From NCBI RefSeq assembly GCF_024582815.1, contig NZ_CP102099.1, positions 434,001 through 498,000 on the forward strand: a stretch of DNA of 64,000 bases, read 5' to 3'. The position numbers were made by a program, and so were the translations under genes. Source of the DNA: Acinetobacter colistiniresistens. GTDB taxonomy: Bacteria; Pseudomonadota; Gammaproteobacteria; Pseudomonadales; Moraxellaceae. This document shows positions 36,798 to 45,134 of this stretch, in pieces; the first letter of the stretch is position 1, and each line of letters starts with the position of its first letter. The notes under the pieces are model-generated. The model did no database searches. It was not told the origin of the DNA and saw only the letters and a list, made by a program, of their open reading frames with translations.

Positions 36798-38477
36798 TTA
36801 AGCTGGTTTACGTAAATCTTTACGTAAGATTTTACCGACGTTTGATTTCGGTAACTCTTCCATAAACTCAACATAACGTGGGCACTTATAACCCGTTAAG
36901 TTTTGTTTTGCATAAGCAATGATTTCTTCAGTCGTTAATGATGGATCTTTCTTCACAATGAAGAGTTTCGGCACTTCACCTGATTTTTCATCAGGCACGC
37001 CAATCGCAGCCACTTCCAATACTTTTGGATGTTTGGCAATGACTTCTTCAATTTCACTTGGATAAACGTTAAAACCAGACACCAAGATCATGTCTTTCTT
37101 ACGGTCAACAATCTTCACATAACCACGCGAATCCATCACACCGATATCACCCGTACGGAAGAAGTTATCAGCGGTCATCACTTTCGCGGTTTCGTCTGGA
37201 CGGTTCCAATAGCCTTTCATGACTTGTGGACCACGAATCGAAATTTCACCTTGTTCGCCGAGTGCAACTTCGTTACCGTCGTCATCTAAAATCGCCACTT
37301 CAGTCAATGGCAATGGAATACCGATCGTGCCACTAAATTCAGTGCTTGCAGGTGGGTTTGCCGTTGCAACAGGAGACGTTTCAGACAAGCCATAACCTTC
37401 GATAATGGTTGTGCCTGTGATCTTTTTCCAAGCTGCTGCAGTTGATGGCAATACCGCCATACCACCGCCCATCGCCATCTTCAGATTGCTATGATCAAGC
37501 TGTTTGAATTCTTCGTTATTCACCAAAGCATTGAATAAAGTATTTACTGCTGGGAAGAATGAAGGTTGATATTTACGTAATTCACCAACCACTGCTGGTA
37601 GATCACGTGGATTTGGAATCAAGATATTGGCTTGACCTTTGTACATACCGTAAAGCGCGCACACCATAAATGCAAAGATATGATAGAGCGGCAATGCACA
37701 AACGATACGGTCACCCTTCGCGCTATCAGAACTACCAAACTTACTTGAGAAGATCGCTTCGCACTGAAGCAAGTTCGCCACAAGGTTTCGATGGGTCAAT
37801 TCAGCCCCTTTCGACACACCAGTGGTACCACCTGTGTATTGCAATACTGCTGTATCGCTTAAAGTGAGGCTTGGACGTTTGTAGTTACTTGGATTGGCTT
37901 TATTTAATGCGGCATTGAATTTGGTATGGCCTGGGATATTCCATGCTGGAATCTGTTTACGTACTTTACGCAACACAAAGTTGACCAATGTGCCTTTCAA
38001 TGCGCCCAGCATATCACCCACTGAAGCCACCACGACATGCTTCACAGGGGTCTTACCAAGAATGCTTTGATAAACACTGGCAAAGTTTTCAATAATGACC
38101 AAGGCTTCTGCACCAGAGTCATTCAATTGATGCTCAAGCTCACGCGCTGTATACAATGGGTTCACGTTAACAAGGACTAAACCTGCACGGAATACCCCTA
38201 AAGCAACCACTGGATATTGAAAAACGTTCGGCATCATCACCGCAACACGAGCGCCTTTGGCTAAACCCAGCGTTTGTAAATAGGTTGCAAATTGACGACT
38301 AGCGACTTCTAATTCATTAAACGTTAAAACTTTATCCATGAAGATAAAGGCATCACGTGAACCAAATTTTTGGAAATTGCGTTCAAAAATATCAACAAGT
38401 GAGGTGTTTTCAGCAGGCAGTTCAACTGTTTCTGGAATTCCTGTCTTTTGGTATTCAGCAAACCAAATCTTTTCCAT
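36798..38477 (-). CDS. fadD: Long-chain-fatty-acid--CoA ligase
   Basis: Activates fatty acids to acyl-CoA at the inner membrane. The adenylate-forming P-loop YTGGTTGVSKGAELTHRN lies at about residues 213-230; IIEGYGLSETSP and the A8-type FRTGDIGVMDSRGYVKIVDR follow, with the FACS signature around it. C-terminal Lys of NVGKILRKDLR is the catalytic lysine. 559 residues, as E. coli FadD. A GTAAC-AAC-GTTAC palindrome lies 36 bases before the start. Confidence 0.94.
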   Translation of the reverse strand: MEKIWFAEYQKTGIPETVELPAENTSLVDIFERNFQKFGSRDAFIFMDKVLTFNELEVASRQFATYLQTLGLAKGARVAVMMPNVFQYPVVALGVFRAGLVLVNVNPLYTARELEHQLNDSGAEALVIIENFASVYQSILGKTPVKHVVVASVGDMLGALKGTLVNFVLRKVRKQIPAWNIPGHTKFNAALNKANPSNYKRPSLTLSDTAVLQYTGGTTGVSKGAELTHRNLVANLLQCEAIFSSKFGSSDSAKGDRIVCALPLYHIFAFMVCALYGMYKGQANILIPNPRDLPAVVGELRKYQPSFFPAVNTLFNALVNNEEFKQLDHSNLKMAMGGGMAVLPSTAAAWKKITGTTIIEGYGLSETSPVATANPPASTEFSGTIGIPLPLTEVAILDDDGNEVALGEQGEISIRGPQVMKGYWNRPDETAKVMTADNFFRTGDIGVMDSRGYVKIVDRKKDMILVSGFNVYPSEIEEVIAKHPKVLEVAAIGVPDEKSGEVPKLFIVKKDPSLTTEEIIAYAKQNLTGYKCPRYVEFMEELPKSNVGKILRKDLRKPA

Positions 38478-38512
38478 AATGCCATTATCTCCGAGTGGTA
38501 ATCCTTAAAAAT

Positions 38513-38525
38513 GTAACAACGTTAC
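38513..38525. promoter_or_regulatory. Possible operator upstream of fadD
   Basis: GTAAC (38513-38517) and GTTAC (38521-38525) form an inverted repeat with a 3-base centre, just before the fadD start. Fatty-acid regulators of the TetR type use short palindromes in this position, but no assignment is possible here. Confidence 0.35.
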
Positions 38526-38633
38526 GTCCATGACAAAACATTTTTTTTAACTTTTTGAATTGCCCTGTCAACCTATCCAAACAATATGAATACATTGTCA
38601 TATATAACGTATTTGTATCACAGAATACTAGCC

Positions 38634-40853
38634 TTATCTCTGAATGAAGAGTCTATTTGCTTTTTGATATCCGCGTGGTAAAAGTTGCCCCTTTGTTGCT
38701 CTTTTTCCTAGATATTTTTGGAGATCATCCCCTTTCAGTTTGAGGTGCTGTTGTCCTGCAGCGACTTGGATTATTTCATCTAACGTTAGGGTTGTCATGG
38801 ATAAAATTTGCTCTTTTTCATCAAGTTGTATCAACTTGTTACCTTTACCTTTATTCAGTACAGGAAGTTCTGCTAAATCAATAATCAGCAATCGTCCTGA
38901 TGAACTCAGTATGGCAACGTGGGTTGCTTGCTGGATTGGCAGTAATGGCAGAGCTGTTGCCTTATCTGCAACTGTCAAGAAAGTCTTGCCTGCTTTGGCA
39001 TTGGTATCCAGTTGCGCAACTTGGGTTTTAAAACCATAACCTTTGGAACTGGCAACCAGTAATTCATTCTGGTCATCGTCCACCAAGACTTGAATAAATG
39101 AAACACCGCTTGCTGGTGACAGTTTGGAACTCAAAGGTTCACCAAAGCCACGCGCTGAAGGGAGGCTGCTAATTGGCAAGGCATAACTGCGCCCCGTTTC
39201 ATCTAAAAAGTACACCCGTTGATTGGTTTTACCAACCGCATGACTTAAATACTGGTCACCCGCTCGGAAGTTGAGATTAGCCGCATCTACTTCTGCGCCT
39301 TTGGCTGCACGGACCCAACCTGCTTCGGACAAGACCACGGTCACGGCTTCTGCTGGCATCAAATCCTGTTCTTTAATCTGGACGGCGTCTGCACGGACGA
39401 CCATTGGTGAACGGCGATCATCACCGAACTTTTTCGCATCTTCTTTCAATTCATTGATAATCAGATTTTTTAATGATTCTGGATTGGCCAATTGCTCACG
39501 AATAATTGCCGCTTTTGCTTCTAACTCTTCTTGCTCACGGCGAATTTCCATCTCTTCAAGCTTGGCCAAATGGCGCAGTTTCAGCTCTAGAATCGCTTCG
39601 GCTTGAATATCATCAATCCCAAAATGCTGCATCAATACAGGTTTCGGTTGATCTTCTTCGCGGATAATCCGAATCACGGTATCAATATCGAGATAAGCAA
39701 TTAAAAGACCTGCCAAGATATGCAGGCGTTTTTCGATTTTATTTAAATGATACTGCAAACGACGCGTTACCGTTTGCTTACGGATCTCAATCCACTCTAA
39801 CAAGATACGGCGAATCGATTTCACTTGCGGGCGGCCATCGGCCCCAATCATGTTCAAGTTAACACGATAGCTGGACTCTAAATCCGTGGTTGCAAACAAA
39901 TGACTCATCACCGTTTCTGCATCAACACGATTAGAACGTAGCACAATCACCAAACGGGTGGGATTGGCATGGTCGGATTCATCACGAACATCACTGACCA
40001 AAGGCAATTTCTTGGCAATCATCTGATCGGCGATTTGAGTAATTACCTTTGAACCAGAAACCTGATAAGGTAATTCAGTAATCACGATTTCATTCTTATC
40101 GACCGTGTACACGGCACGCATACGATAGCTACCACGACCTGTGGTTTGAATTTTAAGCAGTTCTTCAGGCGGAGTAATAATCTCTGCTTTGGTCGGTAAA
40201 TCTGGTGCAGGAATATATTCTGCTAATTTTTCATCAGTGGTTTCAGGATTACGAATCAGTGCGATCGTCCCTTTTACCACTTCACGTAAGTTATGTGGCG
40301 GGATATCCGTCGCCATTCCCACCGCAATCCCCGTGGTACCATTCAGCAAGATATTCGGCACACGTGCAGGTAACGTAATCGGCTCTTTCATTGAACCATC
40401 AAAGTTATCCTGCCATTCACTGGTACCTTGCCCGAGCTCGCTCAGTAATAACTCACTATAAGCCGATAGTTTGGCTTCGGTATAACGCATGGCCGCAAAC
40501 GATTTTGGATCATCGGGTGAACCCCAGTTACCCTGACCTTCAACCAATGGATAGCGATAGCTAAATGGCTGTGCCATCAACACCATCGCTTCATAACAAG
40601 CGGAGTCACCATGTGGATGGTATTTACCGAGTACGTCACCGACGGTACGTGCCGATTTTTTCGGTTTGCCGGTCGACTTTAAACCCAACTCGCTCATCGC
40701 ATAAACGATACGGCGCTGTACAGGTTTTAAACCATCACTGATATGGGGCAATGCACGATCCATAATCACGTACATGGCATAGTTCAAGTAAGCCTGCTCA
40801 GTGAATTCGGCTACGGAACGGTTTTCTGTTGCATGATGTGCAAGGCTGGTCAT
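38634..40853 (-). CDS. parC: DNA topoisomerase IV subunit A
   Basis: Decatenates daughter chromosomes together with ParE. The breakage-reunion domain carries the quinolone-determining region [12 protein letters not shown] with Ser84 and Glu88, both the susceptible-type residues in Acinetobacter numbering, and the catalytic Tyr124 in MRYTEAKL. The C-terminal half holds the beta-pinwheel repeats. 739 residues, complete. parE is not adjacent. Confidence 0.96.
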   Translation of the reverse strand: MTSLAHHATENRSVAEFTEQAYLNYAMYVIMDRALPHISDGLKPVQRRIVYAMSELGLKSTGKPKKSARTVGDVLGKYHPHGDSACYEAMVLMAQPFSYRYPLVEGQGNWGSPDDPKSFAAMRYTEAKLSAYSELLLSELGQGTSEWQDNFDGSMKEPITLPARVPNILLNGTTGIAVGMATDIPPHNLREVVKGTIALIRNPETTDEKLAEYIPAPDLPTKAEIITPPEELLKIQTTGRGSYRMRAVYTVDKNEIVITELPYQVSGSKVITQIADQMIAKKLPLVSDVRDESDHANPTRLVIVLRSNRVDAETVMSHLFATTDLESSYRVNLNMIGADGRPQVKSIRRILLEWIEIRKQTVTRRLQYHLNKIEKRLHILAGLLIAYLDIDTVIRIIREEDQPKPVLMQHFGIDDIQAEAILELKLRHLAKLEEMEIRREQEELEAKAAIIREQLANPESLKNLIINELKEDAKKFGDDRRSPMVVRADAVQIKEQDLMPAEAVTVVLSEAGWVRAAKGAEVDAANLNFRAGDQYLSHAVGKTNQRVYFLDETGRSYALPISSLPSARGFGEPLSSKLSPASGVSFIQVLVDDDQNELLVASSKGYGFKTQVAQLDTNAKAGKTFLTVADKATALPLLPIQQATHVAILSSSGRLLIIDLAELPVLNKGKGNKLIQLDEKEQILSMTTLTLDEIIQVAAGQQHLKLKGDDLQKYLGKRATKGQLLPRGYQKANRLFIQR

Positions 40854-41129
40854 TTCAGCGAGTCATCCAAAATCATTTATTATCGTCAATGCTTTGTATG
40901 CTATGTGGATGAAGGCGTTGTGACAAGCCCTTGTTGTTGTTTAAACGTCAAATGGTGTCTTGTTGGTTAAGGCATAACTTCTTTTCTAGACATTCTGTAA
41001 TTCCATCAATGCGCCACCTTTGTATATAAAAAGTAAAAAATATTAACAAAGCCATGAACTCCAACTATTATTAAGAATAATTTAATTAATTTTTATATTA
41101 AATTTAAAAATAAGAACAGGAATCAAAAA

Positions 41130-41636
41130 ATGAGAGCATTTGGAGTTAATGGATCAACGACAAATCATGGTGGTTTTGTACAAGCAACACAACAAAGGAG
41201 TTCCTTCAATGGACAATTATTTTTAAGGGCTGGGGATGGCTTTTTTTGTCCACGTTGCAAATGCTGGTCAACCTTATTAAAAAGTAATGACCATGTCATC
41301 TTTGATGGTATCGCGGTTGCCTTCGTAGGTGATTTATTTTCCTGTGGCGCTTCTTTACAACCCAAACAAAGTCATGTCATTGGCGATGCAGGCGGCGCAC
41401 CATGCCCATCAGCATTTCGAGCAGAATCCTCACAACGCTACTCTGGCCAATTTCAACTCATCAATGAAGATGATCAACAACCACTTGCCCATGTGAAATA
41501 TGTCATTGAACTTTCAAGTGGTGAAAAAATCCAAGGGACAACCGATGCCTCAGGCCATACGCATAAATTAAATGACAAAGAACAAGCTGAAGGGATCAGC
41601 ATAAGAATAGAAGAATCTGATGATCATGGTTACTAA
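41130..41636 (+). CDS. PAAR-domain protein with C-terminal adaptor domain
   Basis: 168 residues. Residues 1-97 fit a PAAR spike-tip domain: GVNGSTTNHGG near the start, then DHVIFDGIAVAFVGDLFSC and QSHVIGDAG, with extra cysteines in FCPRCKC. Residues 105-165 form a small beta-rich module (YSGQFQLINEDDQQPLAHVK, then SGEKIQGTTDASG), the transthyretin-like linker often seen on PAAR and VgrG proteins that carry effectors. PAAR proteins sharpen the VgrG tip of type VI secretion systems. No other secretion genes are nearby, so this is an orphan cargo carrier. Its end overlaps the next ORF by 17 bases. Confidence 0.8.
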   Translation: MRAFGVNGSTTNHGGFVQATQQRSSFNGQLFLRAGDGFFCPRCKCWSTLLKSNDHVIFDGIAVAFVGDLFSCGASLQPKQSHVIGDAGGAPCPSAFRAESSQRYSGQFQLINEDDQQPLAHVKYVIELSSGEKIQGTTDASGHTHKLNDKEQAEGISIRIEESDDHGY

Positions 41637-42375
41637 AAACGAATATCGCACAACGACCAAACAAAATGCTCAAGTTGAACAGGTCAAAATGAATTTGCCT
41701 GTTCGTTTAATGATGATTGGTGGCGCAGTTAAAGCTAGTGATAATTCAGCTTTTAATTTCGCTTCCAAGAATGTAGCTTCCGATTATAAAAATGATCTAC
41801 CAGTCAAAAAATTTCAAATAAGTAATGGAGCAAAGACAATAGTTTCAGCAATAGCCAGCCAGTTGACCAATACAATCCAATCTTTGGATATTTTCTGTCA
41901 CGGAGACCCCGATGGTATCTACTTTATCATTGGCTCATCTTTGGAGAAGAATGTTGAAAATACCGTCAAAAATCAACTTGCTTCAAACCTATATATTTCA
42001 AAGTTTCAAGCCATCTACAAAGGCTTTGATAGGAAAGAAAATAAAATAAAAAATCAATATGCAATTTCGGATTTAAACCTAAAAGCTTTTACTAATGAGT
42101 CCAAAGTTGAGATACATGGATGCAATACAGGTTCTGGCGAAAATTGCTTTGCCTCAGAGTTTTCTAAGCAGCTCTATAATGCAGGTAAATTAAAAAGTGT
42201 TGTAATTGGTCATGCATCCAAAGCAAATCCAAACATTGATGGTACAACCTCTATTAAAGAACAAGATTATCGGCATGGTATTCGAATAATTTTCCATAAT
42301 GGAAAAGCCATTAAAAAAGTGACAAGTTCAGGTAGAATATCTGCTGATATTATAAGATTAGCGTTAGGAAACTAA
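41620..42375 (+). CDS. Putative type VI effector with caspase-like (clan CD) dyad
   Basis: 251 residues of unknown family. Two spaced motifs stand out: hydrophobic strand plus His-Gly in LDIFCHGDPDG (His94-Gly95) and hydrophobic strand plus Gly-Cys in KVEIHGCNTGSG (Gly167-Cys168). This order and spacing is the clan CD cysteine-peptidase pattern (caspase, gingipain, C80). A second Gly-His pair (VVIGHAS) and a C-terminal beta region (YRHGIRIIFHNGKAI) follow. No signal peptide. It overlaps the PAAR gene and precedes a small membrane protein, which is effector-immunity order. A protease toxin acting in recipient cells is my inference. Start could also be the ATG two codons later. Confidence 0.6.
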   Translation: MIMVTKNEYRTTTKQNAQVEQVKMNLPVRLMMIGGAVKASDNSAFNFASKNVASDYKNDLPVKKFQISNGAKTIVSAIASQLTNTIQSLDIFCHGDPDGIYFIIGSSLEKNVENTVKNQLASNLYISKFQAIYKGFDRKENKIKNQYAISDLNLKAFTNESKVEIHGCNTGSGENCFASEFSKQLYNAGKLKSVVIGHASKANPNIDGTTSIKEQDYRHGIRIIFHNGKAIKKVTSSGRISADIIRLALGN

Positions 42376-42378
42376 TTT

Positions 42379-42708
42379 ATGGAAAATATAGACCATTGGA
42401 TTAATATTTATAGTATATTTTTTTCTATCTCCATTCTTTCAGTTGCATTTAATCTCTCACTTTGGGTTAAAGATATTGTTAATCGAATTTTATTAACAAT
42501 TACATTGACAGGAGTCATACGTTTTGCTTTGAATTGGTTTATCTTTCCTGAAGCTTCTGTAGGATATACTCAACAACAAGAAATGGCATCTTTTATCTAC
42601 CTTGGTTTCGATAAAAATTTATTTTCTGGTGCTCTCCCATTCTTTCTTTCTATCTTTGCTTTAGTTGCTTTAATTTATAGAATCCTACCTAGACACAAAA
42701 ATCTTTAG
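42379..42708 (+). CDS. Small membrane protein, putative immunity factor
   Basis: 109 residues with three hydrophobic segments (about 12-30, 36-55, 80-102). No recognised family. It begins 3 bases after the putative effector, and a damaged paralogue follows directly. Tandem membrane proteins after a PAAR-linked toxin are typical immunity genes. A membrane immunity protein would suit a toxin that acts in, or passes through, the periplasm. The central motif ASVGYTQQQEM is shared with the paralogue. Confidence 0.6.
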   Translation: MENIDHWINIYSIFFSISILSVAFNLSLWVKDIVNRILLTITLTGVIRFALNWFIFPEASVGYTQQQEMASFIYLGFDKNLFSGALPFFLSIFALVALIYRILPRHKNL

Positions 42709-42716
42709 GTGATTAA

Positions 42717-43050
42717 ATGGAAGATTATAACTACTGGATAACTGTTTACGCTGTCGTCTTTACGATACTCATTGCTTCTTTAAGTGTTAACTCTATTTTC
42801 TTCATAAAAGATAAAGTGAATAAAATTCTATCCTTTTTATTTTCTCTGGTTTATACGCCTTAATTATAAGTTATTTTTTTGAAAAAGCTTCTATTGGCTA
42901 TACTCAGCAAGAACTATTACCAATGTTTATCTATAAGGGCTATAAATCACATCTTTTTATGGAGGAATATACTTTTTATTTTCTGTAGTTATATTTACTA
43001 TCCTTATTCTTAGAATAATATCAACTCGAAATAAAAATAAAATTCATTAA
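42717..43050 (+). pseudogene. Frameshifted second copy of the putative immunity gene
   Basis: Starts ATG 42717 and encodes MEDYNYWITVYAVVFTILIA, like the start of the preceding gene, but stops at 42861-42863. Shifting frame near 42843 continues as SGLYALIISYFFEKASIGYT and so on, with ASIGYTQQE matching the paralogue's ASVGYTQQQ. A second shift near 42960 restores GGIYFLFSVVIFTILILR to the TAA at 43048. Each break fits a one-base loss. The copy is a diverged duplicate that has decayed, or less likely suffers two sequencing errors. Confidence 0.75.
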
Positions 43051-43093
43051 TAATTTAAATTTATTTTTATAAAATTTATAAATTCAGATAAAT

Positions 43094-43234
43094 TTAAAAG
43101 CATGGTAATTGGGCATTACCACCTCTCCAATACAAATCTGGAGATTTTTCATTGAAATGAATATCAATAGGTACGTAACCATCAATTTCGATCGAATGAG
43201 ACTGGTAAATACCTATAGTAATTCTTTTTGACAT
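43094..43234 (-). CDS. Possible 46-residue ORF or fragment
   Basis: Minus-strand frame ATG 43234 to TAA 43094. It contains IEIDGYVPIDIHFNEKSPDL and ends RGGNAQLPCF, which reads like real protein. It lies 34 bases downstream of the UBA-like gene but has no clear ribosome site. It may be the tail of a degraded cargo gene. Low confidence. Confidence 0.3.
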   Translation of the reverse strand: MSKRITIGIYQSHSIEIDGYVPIDIHFNEKSPDLYWRGGNAQLPCF

Positions 43235-43268
43235 CTAAGGCTTCATAAACCAGAGTGAATGAGATGTA

Positions 43269-43877
43269 TCATAAATTGCCATAAACTACGATATATTTAG
43301 CACGCTTTAACTGGTCACGCCACCAACTGATTAAAGCTTTTAAAAATTTTTCTATCGCTAAATTATTTGCAGGAATTTTTAGCATCTCATTGAAGATAAG
43401 GGTACATGTATGATGATCTAGATAGTTGTATCCACATACATCAAAATTGTTTCCCGACAAAGTATTGCTCAATTGGTCTACAGAACAAGCAACTCTAAAA
43501 GCATCTAAAATATAATCAAAATCATGCACTGGGATAAAAATGTCATTTGAACTAGTTTTATGACTTTCAGATTCAGCCCAAAGAATAAAACCTATTTCAT
43601 TCTTGATTTTTTGTTGATTTTCACGTGTTGTAAGGAGCATCACTTGTGACTGGATTTTTTTAATCGCCTTTTCAACATCGAAATTACAACATTGATAGAT
43701 ATCTTGGGCGACCGAGATTTGACATTCAGTGGCTTGAATCACTTTTTCAATATTATCTTGATGAAAATTAATTATTGCGGCAGATACATCATTTTGGTTT
43801 TCTTTTAAAAGTTTTATCGCGTATGTAAGTGGGATAGAGAGTTCTTTTCTTATCTGCTCAATTTTCTCTCTATCCAT
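43269..43877 (-). CDS. Hypothetical protein with two TS-N/UBA-like repeats
   Basis: 202 residues. Residues 1-37 (MDREKIEQIRKELSIPLTYA then IKLLKENQNDVSAAI) resemble the UBA-like N-terminal fold of elongation factor Ts, with the kALkeanGDvekAi-type pattern. A second similar unit follows (ECQISVAQDIYQCCNFDVEK). The remainder is unfamiliar, with SWWRDQLKRAKYIVVYG at the end. I chose the ATG at 43877, 8 bases after the TRIC stop with GAG upstream; an earlier ATG at 43895 overlaps the TRIC gene. AT-rich, lies beside the PAAR cassette, and may belong to the same accessory island. Function unknown. Confidence 0.55.
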   Translation of the reverse strand: MDREKIEQIRKELSIPLTYAIKLLKENQNDVSAAIINFHQDNIEKVIQATECQISVAQDIYQCCNFDVEKAIKKIQSQVMLLTTRENQQKIKNEIGFILWAESESHKTSSNDIFIPVHDFDYILDAFRVACSVDQLSNTLSGNNFDVCGYNYLDHHTCTLIFNEMLKIPANNLAIEKFLKALISWWRDQLKRAKYIVVYGNL

Positions 43878-43884
43878 TTTAATC

Positions 43885-44529
43885 TCAATGCTCATCGGTG
43901 GAGGAAGCAGATTCCGCATCATCTTCCTTATAGATAAATTTCGGCATTTCCAGCCCAAAATAAATCGCAATCAAACGTAGCGTAAAACCAAAGACCAAAG
44001 TCAAAATTACAGTCAGATCATGTGGTAAACCAACTTCCAAACACACCCAATAACAAATCACGGCGACAAAGGAAATACTGGCATACAACTCACGGCGGAA
44101 CACCAACGGTACATCATTACACAAGATATCACGCAGAATACCGCCCGACACCCCAGTGAGTACCCCTGCAACCGCAGACACCACAAAACCATGTCCCATT
44201 GACAATGCAATCTGACAGCCAATAATAGTAAAGCCAATTAAGCCCAAGGCATCTAGAACCAAGAAGATATTGCGCAGATGGCGCATCCATTTGGCAATAA
44301 TAATGGTGACAAAAGCGGCAATACAGGTCAGCACCAAATATTCAGGATGTTTCACCCAAGTCAACGGATAATGCCCTAATAGCACATCACGTACCGAGCC
44401 ACCGCCCAATGCCGTGACACAGGCAATCAGTACCACACCAAACCAGTCCATACTGCGTCGCCCCGCTGACAGTGCGCCCGTCATTGCTTCCGCAGTAATG
44501 GCAATAATATAAATTACGGTGAGTAACAT
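43885..44529 (-). CDS. TRIC-type (UPF0126/YadS) membrane channel
   Basis: 214-residue protein with about seven membrane helices and two repeats. Each repeat has the glycine-rich RD motif: ALGGGSVRDVLLG at about residues 40-52 and GVSGGILRDILCNDVPLV at about 125-142. The family is the prokaryotic relative of trimeric intracellular cation channels, permeable to potassium. Physiological role in bacteria is uncertain. Confidence 0.88.
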   Translation of the reverse strand: MLLTVIYIIAITAEAMTGALSAGRRSMDWFGVVLIACVTALGGGSVRDVLLGHYPLTWVKHPEYLVLTCIAAFVTIIIAKWMRHLRNIFLVLDALGLIGFTIIGCQIALSMGHGFVVSAVAGVLTGVSGGILRDILCNDVPLVFRRELYASISFVAVICYWVCLEVGLPHDLTVILTLVFGFTLRLIAIYFGLEMPKFIYKEDDAESASSTDEH

Positions 44530-44581
44530 CTGCCTACATCCCTAAATCAGGCGTAAAAGTGTGCGCTATTCTAAGACAAAC

Positions 44582-45052
44582 TTAGATGAATTGTGCACAA
44601 CATTGTTTAAATTTTTTCCCCGAGCCACAAATACAGGGTTGTTTCATGGTGATCTGCAGATCCAGCGTCGGATCAAGGAAATACCACTGCTGTTGGTGTA
44701 ATACAAAATGTGAAATCTCATGATGAATATGCGCTTGCTTGCCATCATGATAATGTGCCTTGAACTCAACCAGCGCATGGGTTTTATCCAGCTTGGGCTG
44801 ATGTTGCACGACATCCAATTTGAGCCATTGATTCGATTGACTCCAGTCTGCAATCGCAGCACGATCCAAAGCCGCTTGTTGGCCCAAAGCGGTGGTTTGC
44901 AAAAGATAGTCGATCTGCTGCAAGGCAAAGGCACTATAACGCGAGCGCATCAATTGCTCTGCAGTTTGCGCGACCTGCTGTTTTAAATGTAAGGGCTGGC
45001 AGCACTCAGCATATTGCCCCTGCCCGCAAGGACAGTGTTGTGACAACGTCAT
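44582..45052 (-). CDS. YchJ-family SEC-C metal-binding protein
   Basis: 156 residues with paired SEC-C zinc motifs at both ends: CPCGQGQYAECC (residues 7-18) and CICGSGKKFKQCC near the C-terminus, around an NTF2-like core (LMRSRYSAFALQQIDYLLQTT). This is the YchJ/UPF0225 architecture. The ATG at 45052 is preferred over TTG 45058 because GAGAG lies 7 bases upstream. Function unknown in all species I know of. Confidence 0.88.
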   Translation of the reverse strand: MTLSQHCPCGQGQYAECCQPLHLKQQVAQTAEQLMRSRYSAFALQQIDYLLQTTALGQQAALDRAAIADWSQSNQWLKLDVVQHQPKLDKTHALVEFKAHYHDGKQAHIHHEISHFVLHQQQWYFLDPTLDLQITMKQPCICGSGKKFKQCCAQFI

Positions 45053-45061
45053 TTTCAACTC

Positions 45062-45120
45062 TCAAATAAAATAGCCCTGAACCAGACCATTGCGAAACAA
45101 AGGTCAAACTCAGGGCTATT
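45062..45120 (-). terminator. Terminator-like hairpin after the TerC/CorC gene
   Basis: AATAGCCCTGA (45070-45080) is a perfect inverted repeat with TCAGGGCTATT (45110-45120); loop 29 bases, with GACC/GGTC pairing inside. On the minus strand the stem is followed by TTATTT. Confidence 0.7.
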
Positions 45121-45134
45121 CGGGAACGACTACA

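Noticed and set aside
43895..43970. N-terminal extension of the UBA-like gene into the TRIC gene.
   Set aside because: It overlaps the TRIC coding sequence in another frame and offers no ribosome site.
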